Shown here piece by piece: positions 34,441 to 36,143 of a DNA stretch of 36,143 bases (positions are counted from its first letter, which is position 1; every line of letters starts with the position of its first letter). The translations under genes were made by a program, and so were the position numbers. The stretch is from UBA6136 sp044351045 (GTDB taxonomy: Bacteria; Pseudomonadota; Gammaproteobacteria; Methylococcales; Methylococcaceae): NCBI GenBank assembly GCA_044351045.1, contig JBILGM010000031.1, forward strand, positions 1-36,143, written 5' to 3'. A model generated the notes under the pieces. That model made no database searches and had not been told where the DNA came from. It saw only the letters and a program-made list of their open reading frames with translations.

Positions 34441-35280
34441 ATGGCAACGACAATTCGAAGAATTTTATTTGGGATGTCAGGGATCCAACACGATAGCAAC
34501 AATAGCCAGTTCGTGTTTGAGCTGGCTCAGGGGATCGGCGCAGAGATTCAGTGTCAGTTGATCTGCCCAATCGCTGATGATCCCGAACTGCTTCTGGCAT
34601 GTGGATTTACCGGCAATGCCTTCAGAAGCCTGATTGAGTCGGCTGCTAGAACTACCGAGGAACTCGATAGGATAGCCCGTGCCGCGCTTTTGCTGTCTCA
34701 GAAGAAATACCCCGCAGTGCACTTCAGTTATGAAACTCCAGATACCGGGACAAGCCAATCGCTAGCCAATAAAGCATGGGCGGCTGATCTGGTAATTCTG
34801 GCCCATCCTTCACTGATGAAAGCACAATATTATTGGTCGGTAGTAGAGGATACCATTATTGAATCGGGCAGGCCTGTCCTTTTGTTGCCAGAAGTTCTTC
34901 CACAGCGATTAACATCCCATATAAGCATCCTGTGGCGTAATGATGTAAATTCCGCACGTGCATTGTCTGCTTGCCTGGGGGTCATTAAGTTAGCTGACAA
35001 GGTATCGATACTTAACATTGATATACGTGAAGATAATGAAGAAAAGCTCTCACTTCCGCTTGATTTTCTGAATTTACATGGAGTGACTGTAGAAGCAGCA
35101 CCCTGTTCAACCTCCCTACAAAGAACTGAGGAGCTAGTCGAGAGATACGGTAATGAAAACGGCGTCAGTCTCTGGGTTAGTGGGGGTGGATTGACTGGCG
35201 GCTTTAGCGATAGTTTCTATGGTCATTTAATTAGAAGAAGTTCCGCCAAGGCCCAGAAGGCCATCCTCATTATTGAATAA
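34441..35280 (+). CDS. Universal stress protein-like protein
   Basis: A 279-residue cytosolic protein made of two Usp-like halves. The first starts IRRILFGMSGIQHDSNNSQF with the usual strand and helix, and has AWAADLVILAHPS and SGRPVLLLPE near its end. The second half starts HISILWRNDVNSARAL and ends VSGGGLTGGFSDSFYG followed by KAQKAILIIE, a degenerate form of the Usp ATP-binding loop G-2x-G-9x-G(S/T). Tandem Usp proteins often bind ATP weakly. AGGAGA precedes the ATG by 9 bases. It is 17 bp upstream of the phosphate transporter gene and surely cotranscribed. Base composition is clearly AT-richer than in the left part of the window. Confidence 0.75.
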   Translation: MATTIRRILFGMSGIQHDSNNSQFVFELAQGIGAEIQCQLICPIADDPELLLACGFTGNAFRSLIESAARTTEELDRIARAALLLSQKKYPAVHFSYETPDTGTSQSLANKAWAADLVILAHPSLMKAQYYWSVVEDTIIESGRPVLLLPEVLPQRLTSHISILWRNDVNSARALSACLGVIKLADKVSILNIDIREDNEEKLSLPLDFLNLHGVTVEAAPCSTSLQRTEELVERYGNENGVSLWVSGGGLTGGFSDSFYGHLIRRSSAKAQKAILIIE

Positions 35281-35297
35281 ATTGAGAGCAAGCCATC

Positions 35298-36143
35298 ATG
35301 GAATATCCTTTATCTGATGTAACCAATGTGACATCTATAACATTGGCAGTTACCTTTCTTCTAATTATATTTCAAGAGGCTGTCAACGGATTTCATGATG
35401 TTGCGAATGCTATAGCTACAGTGATTTATTCCAGAGCTATGACACCAAGAAAGTCCGTGCTTCTGGCGGCAGTATTTAATTTTATAGGGGTGCTCATCGG
35501 TGGAACTGCGGTAGCATTTAGTATGGTCTACCTATTGCCGACGAACATGGTAGCAGGTATTAACACCGCCAGCGAAGTATCGTTGTTTATGGCCATGATA
35601 TTTACTGCAGTAGTATGGAATTTCGGGACCTGGTGGTTGGGTATACCAAATTCCACAACGCATGCCTATATTGGCTCAATTATTGGTATTTCTATGGCAG
35701 ACGCATTTCTGATGGGACAACCAGTGGCTGAACAAATTAATTGGGATCAAGGCGAAAAAGTTTTGGTAGCTTTGATTGTGTCGCCGATCGTAGGCTTGGT
35801 GCTGGGTGTGCTATTTCTTAAGGTCATTACCATCTTGTCAAAGGATAAGGGCCTCTTCGAACCATCAGCGAATGATCATAGGCCGAGTTTGAAAATCCGG
35901 AGCATTCTCATCGGTGGTGCTGCGGGAGTCAGTTTGCTGCATGGCTCAAATGATGGACAAAAAAGTATTGGGCTCATGATGGTGGCCTTGTTCGGATTAT
36001 TTCCATCAGCGTATGGCCTTGATCCGGATCGTCTGGACGCTGAAAGCTACCGAAAATTGGTGCACGTCGTCCAATCTGTTGAAAAGGTGAGAGTAGCCAC
36101 TGAAAGTGTGACCAAGGGTCAGGCAAGCAAAGCTGCTGAGCAG
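35298..36143 (+). CDS. Inorganic phosphate transporter, Pit family (partial, C-terminus outside window)
   Basis: Low-affinity phosphate (metal-phosphate):proton symporter of the inner membrane. The first 282 codons are present with an open frame to the edge. The Pit signature appears as EAVNGFHDVANAIATVI (residues 27-43) and its repeat as LLHGSNDGQKSIGLMM, together with PNSTTHAYIGSIIG, which belongs to the ion path. Several hydrophobic helices lie between. The stretch after residue 240 (DPDRLDAESYRKL) begins a polar loop as in PitA of E. coli. It follows the Usp-like gene directly, and the predicted Pho-like box upstream would link it to phosphate supply. Confidence 0.93.
   Translation, partial: MEYPLSDVTNVTSITLAVTFLLIIFQEAVNGFHDVANAIATVIYSRAMTPRKSVLLAAVFNFIGVLIGGTAVAFSMVYLLPTNMVAGINTASEVSLFMAMIFTAVVWNFGTWWLGIPNSTTHAYIGSIIGISMADAFLMGQPVAEQINWDQGEKVLVALIVSPIVGLVLGVLFLKVITILSKDKGLFEPSANDHRPSLKIRSILIGGAAGVSLLHGSNDGQKSIGLMMVALFGLFPSAYGLDPDRLDAESYRKLVHVVQSVEKVRVATESVTKGQASKAAEQ

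Overview
The window reads as chromosomal DNA of a gammaproteobacterium. The leuC-leuD-leuB-asd order, an LplT-type flippase, a long-form adenylate kinase, an RhlE helicase and MobA all fit that group. The genus cannot be fixed from the sequence; a Methylococcales- or Chromatiales-like lineage is only a guess. There are no rRNA or tRNA genes, CRISPR arrays, insertion sequences or phage genes that I can see.

Left part (1-11.8 kb): a minus-strand leucine/aspartate block (asd partial, leuB, leuD, leuC), adk and a HAD-IIA phosphatase-like gene. A large plus-strand protein follows, with a P-loop kinase domain of zeta-toxin type behind a degenerate Fic-like region. Then come a membrane pyrophosphatase of the K+-dependent type and an orphan SAM methyltransferase. 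LeuC carries an unusual 65-residue Lys/Pro/Ala tail.

Middle part (11.8-25.1 kb): a CopA-type copper ATPase, an HTTM-DCC fusion membrane protein, a nitroreductase, a BLUF blue-light sensor, an orphan efflux adaptor and an HI0933/PP_4765-type flavoprotein. These are followed by two small RRM RNA-binding proteins with an RhlE DEAD-box helicase, two small exported proteins and mobA. The gap between the copper ATPase and HTTM genes holds a compact cluster of three DnaA-box-like sites inside a perfect 12-bp inverted repeat.

Right part (25.1-36.1 kb) is the most interesting. It appears more AT-rich and is organised around phosphate. A secreted-phosphatase-like (choice-of-anchor I) gene is broken by one in-frame TGA, but still has tandem PhoB-box repeats upstream. 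A second Pho-box promoter precedes a three-gene operon: a PlcP/LpxH-like metallophosphoesterase, LplT, and an MGDG-synthase-like glycosyltransferase. This looks like a cassette that replaces phospholipids with glycolipids under phosphate starvation. Downstream lie ethanolamine ammonia-lyase genes (eutBC), which could consume the released ethanolamine head group, and a Usp-like gene followed by a Pit-type phosphate transporter that runs off the window. Weaker Pho-like repeats lie in the divergent eutB/usp gap. The model for this right-hand part is inference; the repeats, spacings, domains and the stop codon can be read directly.
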